A stretch of DNA of 64,000 nucleotides, from assembly GCF_039534165.1 (NCBI RefSeq), contig NZ_BAAAUX010000045.1, positions 1 to 64,000 on the forward strand, written 5' to 3'. The notes beneath the pieces were generated by a model. That model saw nothing but the letters and a program-made list of their open reading frames with translations. It was not told the DNA's origin and searched no databases. This document shows, piece by piece, positions 42,267 through 50,126 of the stretch. The DNA comes from Saccharopolyspora_D taberi. GTDB lineage: Bacteria; Actinomycetota; Actinomycetes; Mycobacteriales; Pseudonocardiaceae. Made by a program: the position numbers and the translations under genes. The first letter of the stretch is position 1, and each line of letters starts with the position of its first letter.

Positions 42267-42605
42267 GTGGACGAGATCCTGGGACAGGTGCTGCGCAACG
42301 CGGTGTGGGAGCGGCTCGATGTGCTTGCCGAGCTGGCGAACCGCGCGGACGCCCCGTCCCTGCTCTCCGTGGCGCGCTCCGAGCTGCCTCGGCTCACCGA
42401 GGGGTGGCGCACGCTGCTCTCCGCTCACGACGCCGACGAAAAGGGGAACTGCCCCGAGTGCTCGACCCGCTGGCGCCCTCGGAAAGCACCGTGCTCGGTG
42501 TGGCGTTCGGCGTACGAGCACCTCGTGACGGGCGCCCTGGCACCCCGTCCCGCACGGCACCTGCGCCCCGCGCACACTCTGCGCCGGGCGGCGCCGGTGC
42601 CGTAA
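42267..42605 (+). CDS. Small Cys-containing protein, possible zinc ribbon
   Basis: 112 residues from GTG 42267. Helical N-terminal part (ILGQVLRNAVWERLDVLAELANR) followed by NCPECSTRWRPRKAPCSVWRSAYEHLV, where three Cys could bind metal in a treble-clef or ribbon-like site. The end is Arg/Pro-rich. Follows the 82-residue protein; the two with the divergent TPR-XRE regulator and APH kinase form a compact locus. Function unknown. Confidence 0.65.
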   Translation: MDEILGQVLRNAVWERLDVLAELANRADAPSLLSVARSELPRLTEGWRTLLSAHDADEKGNCPECSTRWRPRKAPCSVWRSAYEHLVTGALAPRPARHLRPAHTLRRAAPVP

Positions 42606-42609
42606 AGCT

Positions 42610-42671
42610 GTGGTGGCCGACGAGCGCATGTCGTGAACCCCCGACCTCGGCACGTGCTCGTCGGCCACCAC
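42610..42671 (+). terminator. Terminator of the small-protein operon
   Basis: GTGGTGGCCGACGAGC / GCTCGTCGGCCACCAC, 16-bp perfect stem with a 30-base loop, beginning 5 bases after the stop at 42605. The long loop leaves open a regulatory or small-RNA role. Confidence 0.6.
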
Positions 42672-42831
42672 CCCGACCTCTCCAACTCCACAGTGGACAT
42701 CCGCCGACCAGGCGGATCGCAGACATCCGCGGGCCGGCGCTGAAGCACTCCCCTCCCCCGACCGGCGCCGGCTCGCGGATTTCCAAGCTGCTCCGTATCC
42801 GTCCTCCCCGACACGGATCTCGGAGTGTGAG

Positions 42832-42877
42832 AAGGCCCCGGTGCCGGCGTTTCCCCGGACGCTGACACCGGGGCCTT
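42832..42877 (-). terminator. Terminator of the isocyanide-synthase-like fusion gene
   Basis: AAGGCCCCGGTG / CACCGGGGCCTT, 12-bp perfect stem with 22-base loop, followed leftward by A/T-rich flanks; 50 bases beyond the stop at 42927. Confidence 0.7.
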
Positions 42878-42926
42878 TACATCTCCACGACCAGAACCCG
42901 TTGCGCCGCACGGCGGTGCGCGGTTG

Positions 42927-45900
42927 CTACTTGCGGCGCAACCGGATCCGGGCGGCGAAGTCGGGGTCCAGGCGAATGCCGGTGCCGGACAGGCGGGTCC
43001 GCTCGGCGGGCACCATCAGCCACGGCTGCCTGGGACCGACCAGCGGCGAGTAGACCGGCACGAAACCCCGGTCCAGCATCGCGACCGCGAAGTCGACCGC
43101 CAGGTATCCCCGGCCGTCGACCACCCCGGTCCCCTGCCACGGCAGCAGACCCGAGCCGCCGAGGTAGGTGAAGCCGCAGCGACCGGGCCTGGCCGCGCTG
43201 ACGGTGAGCCGCACGCGGTCCGGGAACAGCTCCTCGTAGCCGAGTTCCTCGTCGACCCGCAGCGTCGCCAGGTAGCGGACCACCGCGTGCCAGGCCCGGC
43301 GCAGCACCGCGGCCCTGGCGTCCCGGACCTCGGGCGCCGCGGTGCGGTCGGTGAGGTTGTAGACGTCGGCGTAGACCAGCGCCGACCAGGACATCCGGTC
43401 CACGCCCGCGGGGACCGGCACCGGCACCGAGTACACCACCGACATCAGCATCTCCCGGAACAGGTGCAGCACCGGGGCCAGCGGTCCATCCACAGTGGAC
43501 AGATAGGAGTGCACCGACTCCAGCGTCCGCAGCGGGTTAGAGGTGATGTCGAAACCGCGCAGCAGGTCGTTGATCTCGGCCCGGTACCGGGCGAGCCGCA
43601 CCGCGCGTTCGGCGGGCACGTCCGGCCCGAGCCGGTCGCGCGCTACGGTGTCGATCTCCTCCACCGTCGTGCAGTCGCCGATGCCGACCAGGTCGACGTA
43701 CTCCCGCAGCTTCCGGCTGTACGCGTCGGTGATCGCCGCGGGCCGGGGCCGGAAGTGCCTGCCGTCGGTGAGGATGTTGAAGTGCAGCCCCGGCGGGTGC
43801 ACGCCGCGCACCGCCTGCTGCAACTCCCGCAGCCGCGCCAGACCGCCGAACTCGGCAAGGTCCGGCAGCGGGCCGAACGCCTTGAGCCGGTTGAGGCACT
43901 GCTTGACCGGGAAGCCGAGCAGCACCGTCTCGATCGGTTCGCCGCGCCGGACGGCCGGTCCCGCGTCCCGGCGCATGTCGTCCCACCGGTAGTTCGACCG
44001 CGCGCCCTTGAGGAACTGCTTGCGGGTGAAGACGTGGTGCAGCGCCCGGATCACCTGCTCCGGATCGCCGCCGTCGACCGCGAACTTGGCGCGGGCGCTC
44101 TGCGCGGTGCGCGCCGCCGAGCGGTCGACGTCGGCGAGCACCGAGTCGACCACCGCGAGCGACTCGTCCTCGGTGAGCTGCACCGACCACCGGTCGGCGA
44201 CCCGGTTCCGGCGCATCGCGCCGACCTGGATCTCCTCCAGGGAATGGGTGTTGGACAGCGACGAGCCGGTCTTCCTCGGCCGCGGCGAGGTCTCGAAGGT
44301 GGCGATCACCCGCGCGTCGTCGGGCACCGGCTGCTCCGGCCTGCGCTCGGTCGCCAGCCCGGGGACCTCCACCGCCACCGCGAGCGCGCCGGGGAACTCC
44401 TTGGTCAGCGCGATCCGGTTGCACAGCATGTCGTCGAAGACCGCGACGACGTCGAGTTCGCCGAGTTCCCGGAGCTTCTCCACCTTCAGCTCGGAGATCG
44501 GCCGGGTCCGCTCGTCCGGCATGCACAGCAGGACGGCGTCCGGCACACCGGCCTCGGCCAGCACCTCCTCGGTGTACCGGCGGACCCGCTCCCGCCGCCC
44601 GGTGCAGAACACGACCTGCCCGCCCGCGTCCTGGACGTCCCAGACGAACCGGGCCAGCCCGGCGTTGACGGTGTCGGTGCGCAACCGCTCCCAGGGCCGG
44701 GCGAAGGCGCGGAAGAAGTCCGAGTGCACCTGCCGCCAGTCGACCTCCGGGTACTTGTCGCCGAGCCCGCTGAGCTCGACGAAGTTGTGCCAGGTGGATT
44801 CGGCGTAGGTGGGCAGCAGCGGCAGCGATCCCGGGCTGGCGAGTTCGAGGACGCCTTCCGGCGCACCGGGCCGCGGGCCCGAGATCGCGCGGGCCGCGTC
44901 GAAAGTGCGTTGCAGCGGGACGATTCCGCACAGGTCGAGGTCGATGACCACGGTCGGGGGCGGCAGGCCGGGGTCCCACCGCCTGCGCCTGGTCCGCTCC
45001 TGGACGGTGTGCAGGACCTCCTTGAGCACGTCGTCCTGCGATTCCGCCACGGTGTGGGCGAATTCCCGCAACGCCGGGTCGGTCGAGAGCAGTTCGGCGG
45101 TGCGCGGCTTGAGGAAGCGCAGCTCCTCGGCGATGACGCGGTCCGCCGCCGCGCGCACCCTGCTCTCGGAACGTGCGCCCGAACCGAAGCGGATGCGGGC
45201 GAATCCGGCGCTGAGCGCGTCGATCGTGCCGACCAGCGCCGCCGCCCCGGACGGCACGTCGGCGGCCGACGGCCGGTCGAGCACCCGCTCGAAGTCGGTC
45301 ACCACGATCCGCCCGGTGGCCTGCAACTCCGGTGACAGCTCGAAGCCCACACCGCGCTCGTCCAGGGCGAACAGCCCGATCCGGTGGGTGTCGACGGCGA
45401 GCCGGAACGCCCGCAGCAGCGGGCGGACCAGGTGGTCGAGGAAGTACGGGAGCTCGTCCTCCCGGCGCTCGAACCGGTTCTCGATCACCTGCCGCAGCAG
45501 CGCCGGACCGCCGTCCCCGGTGCCGCGCAGCAGCGCCGGGAGCGTGGCGACGACGGTGCCGCCGGGGTGCTTCGGGTGCGGTGGCTGCGGTTCGGCCTCG
45601 CACCCCAGGACGGCCGTGCCGCTGCGGTTGTCGACGAACGCGGCCGACGCCGGCAGCGTCGCGCAGTGCATCCGCAGCACCGGGTCGGACCGGACCGCCG
45701 AGTCCAGCCGCTGCCACCCGGCCAGCTGCCGCTTCGCGCCGTCGCGGTCGGTGGTGCGCAGCTCCACGACCGGGCCGGAGCCGCGCACGGCGGGCCCGTC
45801 ACCGACGGCGGAGTCCGGGCGGTCGGCGCCCCGCTCCGCGGGGAACAGCACCGAACCGTCGGACCCGATCAGCGGCCCCAGGCGGTGCCGCGCGTCGATC

Positions 45901-46235
45901 GACTCGTCGGCGGTCAGCGGCTCCACCCGGTCCGGCGGCAGGGCCACCCAGCCGGTTCCGGCCGGCGCGGACTCTGGCCCGGCCAGGAACCGGGTCAGCC
46001 GGTGCAGCCAGAGCGGGTCGTGCTCGCGCCTGGTGCGCCGCAGCCGCACCAGCGCGCGGTACAGGTCGGCCCAGGTCGGCTCGCCGCCCAGCGGCAGCCC
46101 GGCCCCGGCGCCCGCGCCGACCAGCCGGTGCGGCGCGCCCTCGACCCGCAGTCCGTAGCCGCCGTCGCGGAGCAGGGTGTTGGCCTCCTCGACCCCCAGC
46201 GGGGACCACAGGTCCCGGCGACGCCAACCGTCCAA
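42927..46235 (-). CDS. Large fusion: IucC-like region, HAD-like domain, isocyanide-synthase-like (PvcA/Dit1) domain
   Basis: About 1102 residues. TTG 46235 is preferred because AAGGAGA lies 7 bases upstream; the frame is open to GTG 46364. Residues about 250-320 (ELPYFLDHLVRPLLRAFRLAVDTHRIGLFALDE, then RIVVTDFERV) resemble the C-terminal region of IucA/IucC siderophore synthetases. Residues about 425-620 look HAD-like: VVIDLDLCGIVP, VVFCTGRRERVRRYTEEVL, AVFDDMLCNRIAL. Residues about 720-1000 match the isocyanide synthase/Dit1 family: ETVLLGFPVKQCLNRLKAFGPLPDLAEFGGL, VHPPGLHFNILTDGRHF. PvcA/IsnA convert the amine of Trp or Tyr to an isonitrile using ribulose-5-phosphate. No dioxygenase partner lies next to it. 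The three-part fusion is unusual; domain calls other than the C-terminal one are tentative. Confidence 0.7.
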   Translation of the reverse strand: MDGWRRRDLWSPLGVEEANTLLRDGGYGLRVEGAPHRLVGAGAGAGLPLGGEPTWADLYRALVRLRRTRREHDPLWLHRLTRFLAGPESAPAGTGWVALPPDRVEPLTADESIDARHRLGPLIGSDGSVLFPAERGADRPDSAVGDGPAVRGSGPVVELRTTDRDGAKRQLAGWQRLDSAVRSDPVLRMHCATLPASAAFVDNRSGTAVLGCEAEPQPPHPKHPGGTVVATLPALLRGTGDGGPALLRQVIENRFERREDELPYFLDHLVRPLLRAFRLAVDTHRIGLFALDERGVGFELSPELQATGRIVVTDFERVLDRPSAADVPSGAAALVGTIDALSAGFARIRFGSGARSESRVRAAADRVIAEELRFLKPRTAELLSTDPALREFAHTVAESQDDVLKEVLHTVQERTRRRRWDPGLPPPTVVIDLDLCGIVPLQRTFDAARAISGPRPGAPEGVLELASPGSLPLLPTYAESTWHNFVELSGLGDKYPEVDWRQVHSDFFRAFARPWERLRTDTVNAGLARFVWDVQDAGGQVVFCTGRRERVRRYTEEVLAEAGVPDAVLLCMPDERTRPISELKVEKLRELGELDVVAVFDDMLCNRIALTKEFPGALAVAVEVPGLATERRPEQPVPDDARVIATFETSPRPRKTGSSLSNTHSLEEIQVGAMRRNRVADRWSVQLTEDESLAVVDSVLADVDRSAARTAQSARAKFAVDGGDPEQVIRALHHVFTRKQFLKGARSNYRWDDMRRDAGPAVRRGEPIETVLLGFPVKQCLNRLKAFGPLPDLAEFGGLARLRELQQAVRGVHPPGLHFNILTDGRHFRPRPAAITDAYSRKLREYVDLVGIGDCTTVEEIDTVARDRLGPDVPAERAVRLARYRAEINDLLRGFDITSNPLRTLESVHSYLSTVDGPLAPVLHLFREMLMSVVYSVPVPVPAGVDRMSWSALVYADVYNLTDRTAAPEVRDARAAVLRRAWHAVVRYLATLRVDEELGYEELFPDRVRLTVSAARPGRCGFTYLGGSGLLPWQGTGVVDGRGYLAVDFAVAMLDRGFVPVYSPLVGPRQPWLMVPAERTRLSGTGIRLDPDFAARIRLRRK

Positions 46236-46591
46236 CGATCGGTCTCCTTGTCCGTCCCGGCGAGCGGGAGCCGTCGGTCCGGCGGTCACCGGGCGGGAAC
46301 CGCGGGTGCGGCCTGCGGAAGGCTCACCGCGCTGCCCGGTGGTCTCCTCCCGGTGAGTGCCCACCGCACGAGCACAGCACGACGGGTGCCGGAATGACGA
46401 GAAGCGGCGCCACAGTTACCCACGTTGACCCTTCTGTCGCGGATCGAACAGATTCGAACCACGCTAGATAGTGACCCTTCGCATTGACAACGTGACGGAA
46501 TGCATACGGCCACATCGGTGCTCCGGGTCCGCCGGGCGGCGGTATCCCTTGCCACGTCCCGGGGAACGTACGCGTCGGAGGAGGTCAAGTT
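46236..46591. other. Promoter region between the fusion gene and the rightward small ORF/TetR
   Basis: About 355 bases, locally less GC-rich near 46435-46520. Leftward candidates include TATCTA (46465-46470 region on the minus strand) with TTGTCA upstream. Rightward, TTGACA occurs at 46484 without a well-spaced -10. A start of the fusion protein at GTG 46364 would occupy part of it. Confidence 0.4.
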
Positions 46592-46750
46592 GTGAACGCC
46601 GAAACCACCCGTCCGGTTGATGTACCTTTCGGCATGTCCGCAGCGCGTGCACGGAGCGGCAACGGGAAAATCGGACCAACGGAATCGAGTGGTTTCGACG
46701 CACCCGGCCGCTGGGACCGTGTCCCGGCAATCGAGGGAGGGCTCCCCTGA
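46592..46750 (+). CDS. Candidate 52-residue small protein upstream of tetR
   Basis: GTG 46592 to TGA 46750, preceded by a very strong ribosome site (GGAGGAGGTCAAGTT then GTG). The product begins MNAETTRPVDVPFGMSARAR, continues Gly/Ser/Arg-rich and ends IEGGLP; no membrane helix or cysteine. Codon third positions are mixed. It lies 56 bases before the TetR gene and divergent from the isocyanide-synthase-like fusion. Function unknown; it may be a regulatory leader frame. Confidence 0.45.
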   Translation: MNAETTRPVDVPFGMSAARARSGNGKIGPTESSGFDAPGRWDRVPAIEGGLP

Positions 46751-46806
46751 AAGAGAGTCACGGTCGTGGTCGGCAAGATGGTCGAGAACATGATCAAGGA
46801 GTCGCC

Positions 46807-47454
46807 TTGCCCACCGAAGTAGCGCCCCTGCGCCGCAAGCCGGTCCAGCAACGCAGCGCACAGCGAGTTGAGAAGATGCTCGAAGCCTGTGCTCAGCTCA
46901 TCGACGAGCTGGGCTACGACGGGCTGTCCACGACCCTGATCGCCGAGCGCGCGGGGGTCGCGGTCGGCTCGCTCTACCAGTTCTTCCCGGACAAACGGGC
47001 GGTTGTGCAGGAGCTGACGCTGCGCAACCTGGAGCGGTTCGTGCGGACGGTGTCCGACCGCTTCGAGAAGGCCGGGATGGCCCACTGGTGGGACGCCGTG
47101 GACGCCGTCTTCGACGTCTACATGACCATGCACCGGGAGGTCCCCGGCTTCAGCCGCCTGCACTTCGGCGATGTCGTGGACCTGCGCCTGCTCGACGAGA
47201 GCAAGGACAACAACACGGTGATCGCCGAGAAGCTGACCTCGCTGATCGCCGACGAGTTCGGCCTCGAACCCGCCGACCTGCTGCTGCCGCTGTCGGTGGC
47301 GGTGGAGGCCGCCGACGCCGTGCTGCACCTGGCCTTCCGCCGCGATCCGGCAGGGGATCCGACGCTGGTCACCGAGGCCCGCGAGCTGGTCCGGGGTTAC
47401 CTGGCCAACCGCCTGCCCGACGATCAGCCGAAGGACCTGCCCTCGCCGCGATAG
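46807..47454 (+). CDS. TetR-family regulator
   Basis: 215 residues from TTG 46807, 5 bases after AAGGAG; no ATG or GTG suits the frame better. The HTH is STTLIAERAGVAVGSLYQFFPDKRAVV at about residues 40-66, typical of TetR repressors, followed by a helical ligand domain with TetR_C-like VELADAVLHLAFR-type sequence (AVEAADAVLHLAFRRDP). It probably controls its own promoter and perhaps the divergent fusion gene. Its 3' end overlaps the convergent PLP gene by 31 bases. Confidence 0.9.
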   Translation: MPTEVAPLRRKPVQQRSAQRVEKMLEACAQLIDELGYDGLSTTLIAERAGVAVGSLYQFFPDKRAVVQELTLRNLERFVRTVSDRFEKAGMAHWWDAVDAVFDVYMTMHREVPGFSRLHFGDVVDLRLLDESKDNNTVIAEKLTSLIADEFGLEPADLLLPLSVAVEAADAVLHLAFRRDPAGDPTLVTEARELVRGYLANRLPDDQPKDLPSPR

Positions 47455-48623
47455 GTCGGCACCGATCCGGCCACCGCGTCGCCCGCCACCAGGTGGTACT
47501 CGTTGAACCGCTCGGCGAGTTCACCGGCCTTGGCGTGCCGGAACCACACCCGGTCGCCCAGGCGCAGCGCGCGGGCGGCGGTGCCGGTCACCGGGGTCTG
47601 CACCTCGCCTGCCCCTTCCAGCCCGGTCAGCCTCAGCCCCGCGGGCAGGTACGGGGCGGGGGCGCGGTCCGGTCCGACCGGACCGGACGCGACGTAGCCG
47701 CCGCCGAACAGGGTCGCGATCCGCTCGGTTGGCCGGTGCACCACCGGCAGCGCGAACAGCAGCGCCGGATCGGGGCGGAACGAGCGGTAGCCGTCGAACA
47801 GGACCGGTCCGACGAGTCCGGACCCGGCGGCGACCTCGGTGACGGCGGGTTCGGCCGCGGTGCTCTCGATGCTGCCGGTGCCGCCGCCGTTGACGAACTC
47901 CAGTTCGGTCATGGCGCGCACCGCCGCGACGATGTCCGCCCGCCGGTCGGCGAGCTCGGCGGCGGAGCGCCGCTGCATCCAGCGCACGCCCAGCCCGCGC
48001 AGCGGACTGCCCGGCGGCGCGTCCCCGACCCCGGCGATCTGACCTTCGTAAGCCATCAGGCCGACCAGCCGGAATCCCTTGCGGCGCAACAGCGATCCGG
48101 CCAGCCTGCGGGCGTCGTCGGCGGTGTGCACCGGCGAGCGGCGGGTGCCGACGTGCAGCGCGGGCAGCGGACGCCAGGACGCGTCGACGTCGAGGCAGAG
48201 CCGGATGTCCGGGTGGTCCCGGCCGACGGCGGAGTCGACGAGGTCCAGGTGTTCGACGGAGTCGACCATGATCGTGACGGCCGCGGCGGCGGCCGGGTCG
48301 GCGGCCAGCGCGCGCAGCGCGCCGCGGTCGGCGGTCGGGTAGGCGACGACGATGTCGTCGGCGAGCCCTTCGGCGTGCAGCCAGAGCGCTTCGGCGAGGC
48401 TGTAGCACATGAGCCCGGCGAAGCCGGGGGTTTCCAGGGCGCGGCGCAGCAGTTCGCGGCAGCGGACCGACTTGGTGACGACCCGGACCGGCCGTCCGGC
48501 GGCGCGCCGCGCCAGGTCGGCGGCGTTGCGCCGGAAAGCTTCGAGGTCGGCCACCGCGAACGGGGGGTCGAGCTCGCTGGTGGCCGTGTCGAGTCTCCGC
48601 GACTCGGGGAGCGCCTTGAGCAC
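47424..48623 (-). CDS. Alanine racemase-fold PLP enzyme (amino acid deaminase/aldolase, D-Thr aldolase-like)
   Basis: 399 residues from GTG 48623. Fold type III: PPFAVADLEAFRRNAADLARRAAGRPVRVVTKSVRC contains the PLP-binding Lys (VVTKS); the barrel continues with IMVDSVEHLDLV and the phosphate-binding NGGGTGS. The C-terminal part FALPVVHRP and GGGYVASGP then LGDRVWFRHAKAGELAERFNEYHLV matches D-threonine aldolase/D-serine dehydratase-like proteins, with His and Asp/Glu ligands for a divalent metal. It is divergent from the sugar-lactone oxidase gene across a perfect operator palindrome. Such pairs (aldolase family with ALO) occur in other actinobacteria. Confidence 0.85.
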   Translation of the reverse strand: MLKALPESRRLDTATSELDPPFAVADLEAFRRNAADLARRAAGRPVRVVTKSVRCRELLRRALETPGFAGLMCYSLAEALWLHAEGLADDIVVAYPTADRGALRALAADPAAAAAVTIMVDSVEHLDLVDSAVGRDHPDIRLCLDVDASWRPLPALHVGTRRSPVHTADDARRLAGSLLRRKGFRLVGLMAYEGQIAGVGDAPPGSPLRGLGVRWMQRRSAAELADRRADIVAAVRAMTELEFVNGGGTGSIESTAAEPAVTEVAAGSGLVGPVLFDGYRSFRPDPALLFALPVVHRPTERIATLFGGGYVASGPVGPDRAPAPYLPAGLRLTGLEGAGEVQTPVTGTAARALRLGDRVWFRHAKAGELAERFNEYHLVAGDAVAGSVPTYRGEGRSFG

Positions 48624-48650
48624 GGACCCACGTTATGCCGACAACCCTTG

Positions 48651-48673
48651 TTATGTGAATCATATTCACATAA
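48651..48673. promoter_or_regulatory. Palindromic operator in the divergent PLP-enzyme/lactone-oxidase promoter
   Basis: TTATGTGAAT-CAT-ATTCACATAA, perfect 10-bp arms, in a 91-base interval between the two divergent starts (48623 and 48715). It is strongly AT-rich against the surrounding sequence. A GntR- or LacI-type repressor could bind here; no such gene is adjacent, though TetR lies one gene away. Confidence 0.7.
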
Positions 48674-48714
48674 TTTCTCCCTCACCGTGTGTCAGCCGGA
48701 AGGGGCTTTCCGTC

Positions 48715-50031
48715 ATGACCAGCTGGAGGAACTGGGCCGGGACCGAGTCCGCGACGCCCGCCAGGACCCTGACCCCGCGCGATGCCGAGGCCGCCGCCGA
48801 AGCGATCCGCACCGCCGCCGGATCGGGACACCGGGTGCGCCCGCTCGGCTCCGGGCACTCCTTCACCGGCATCGGCGCGCCCCCGGCCGACGGGATCGCG
48901 CTGGACCTCTCGGCGTGGACCGGGATCGCGCGCACCGAGGGCGACCTGGTGACCGTCCGCGCGGGCACCCCCCTGCACCAGCTCAACCGCGAGCTCGACG
49001 AGCACGGCCTCGCGATGGCCAACCTCGGCGACATCGACGCCCAGACCCTCGCCGGGGCGATCTCCACCGGCACCCACGGCACCGGCGCGGGCCTCGGCGG
49101 GCTGGCCACCCAGGTCGAGGCGCTGGAACTGCTGCTGGCGGACGGTTCGCCGCGCCGCTGCTCGGCGACCGAGAACCCCGAGCTGTTCGCCGCCGCGCGG
49201 GTCGGCCTCGGCGCGCTGGGCGTGATCCACACCGTCACCCTGCGCTGCGTGCCCGCCTTCGGGCTCGTCGCCGACGAGCGCCCGGAACCGCTGGACGCCG
49301 TCCTGGAGCGGTTCGACGAGCTGGCCGCGGGCAACGACCACTTCGAGTTCTACTGGTTCCCGCACGGGACCAAGACGCTGGTCAAGCGCAACAACCGGCT
49401 GCCGGACGGAGCGCCGCGGCAGCCGTTGAGCCCGCTGCGGCACTTCGTCGAGTACGAGCTGTTGGAGAACCGGGTTTTCGGCGCGCTGTGCCGGCTCGGC
49501 CGCGGCCTGCCCGCGCTGGTGCGACCGCTGAACCGGCTCGCGGGCTCGGCGCTTTCGGCCCGCTCCTACAGCGACCGCTCGCACCGCGTTTTCGTGACCA
49601 GGCGCGAGGTCCGGTTCGTCGAGTCCGAGTACGCCGTCCCGCTCGACCAGCTCGGCGCCGTGATCCGCGAGCTGCGCGCGACGGTCGGCAAGCTCGAACA
49701 TCCCGTCATGTTCCCGATCGAGGTCCGCGTGGCCGCGCCGGACGACATCTGGTTGTCGACCGCCTACCGGCGCCCGTCCGCCTACGTCGCGATCCACCAG
49801 TTCGCGGGAATGCCGTACCGGCACTACTTCGAGACGTTCGAGTCGATCGTGGGAGCGGTCGGCGGACGCCCGCACTGGGGCAAGATGCACCGGCTCGCCG
49901 CGGCCGACCTCCGGGAGCGCTACCCGCGGTTCGACGACTTCCTGCGGGTCCGCGACGAGGTCGACCCGGAGGGCGTGTTCGGCAACCCCTACCTGGACCG
50001 GGTGCTCGGGGTGAGCCGGAACGCGAAGTAG
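48715..50031 (+). CDS. FAD-linked sugar-1,4-lactone oxidase (D-arabinono/L-gulono type)
   Basis: 438 residues from ATG 48715, behind GGAAGGGG. VAO-type FAD domain: RVRPLGSGHSFTGIG (His is the usual covalent flavin site), LVTVRAGTPLHQLNRELDEHGLAMANLGDIDAQTLAGAISTGTHGTG. The C-terminal ALO domain carries YRRPSAYVAIHQFAGMPY and GGRPHWGKMH, the signature of aldonolactone oxidases. It oxidises a sugar lactone, possibly to an ascorbate-like product, passing electrons to oxygen or an acceptor. Divergent from the PLP enzyme and likely co-regulated. Confidence 0.93.
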   Translation: MTSWRNWAGTESATPARTLTPRDAEAAAEAIRTAAGSGHRVRPLGSGHSFTGIGAPPADGIALDLSAWTGIARTEGDLVTVRAGTPLHQLNRELDEHGLAMANLGDIDAQTLAGAISTGTHGTGAGLGGLATQVEALELLLADGSPRRCSATENPELFAAARVGLGALGVIHTVTLRCVPAFGLVADERPEPLDAVLERFDELAAGNDHFEFYWFPHGTKTLVKRNNRLPDGAPRQPLSPLRHFVEYELLENRVFGALCRLGRGLPALVRPLNRLAGSALSARSYSDRSHRVFVTRREVRFVESEYAVPLDQLGAVIRELRATVGKLEHPVMFPIEVRVAAPDDIWLSTAYRRPSAYVAIHQFAGMPYRHYFETFESIVGAVGGRPHWGKMHRLAAADLRERYPRFDDFLRVRDEVDPEGVFGNPYLDRVLGVSRNAK

Positions 50032-50041
50032 CCGTCGGGGT

Positions 50042-50110
50042 GGCGGAACCTCACGCGCCTGCCTTCTCGCTGCGGGACCGAAGCGCCGCCACCGCTTCAA
50101 AGATCAAGGA
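50042..50110. repeat. Short relative of the 3464-3710 palindromic element
   Basis: GGCGGAACCTCACGCGCC near 50042 and CGCCACCGCTTCAAAGATCAAGG near 50086-50108 repeat the left-arm motif GCGGAACCTCA and right-end motif CGCTTC(G/A)AAGATCAA of the larger element, with about 40 bases between. It fills the gap between the lactone oxidase and the convergent SDR-like gene. It looks like an internally deleted copy. Confidence 0.55.
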
Positions 50111-50126
50111 GCCCTCGGCTCGTGGA

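Larger units (their letters stand above)
42606..42926. other. Intergenic region with two terminators
   Basis: About 320 bases between converging genes. It holds one hairpin for each transcript (listed separately) and a segment without coding features between them. Confidence 0.6.

Noticed and set aside
46236..46364. Full-length GTG 46364 start of the isocyanide-synthase-like fusion
   Set aside because: No ribosome site and Gly/Arg/Thr-rich low-complexity extension; TTG 46235 with AAGGAGA is preferred, although not certain.
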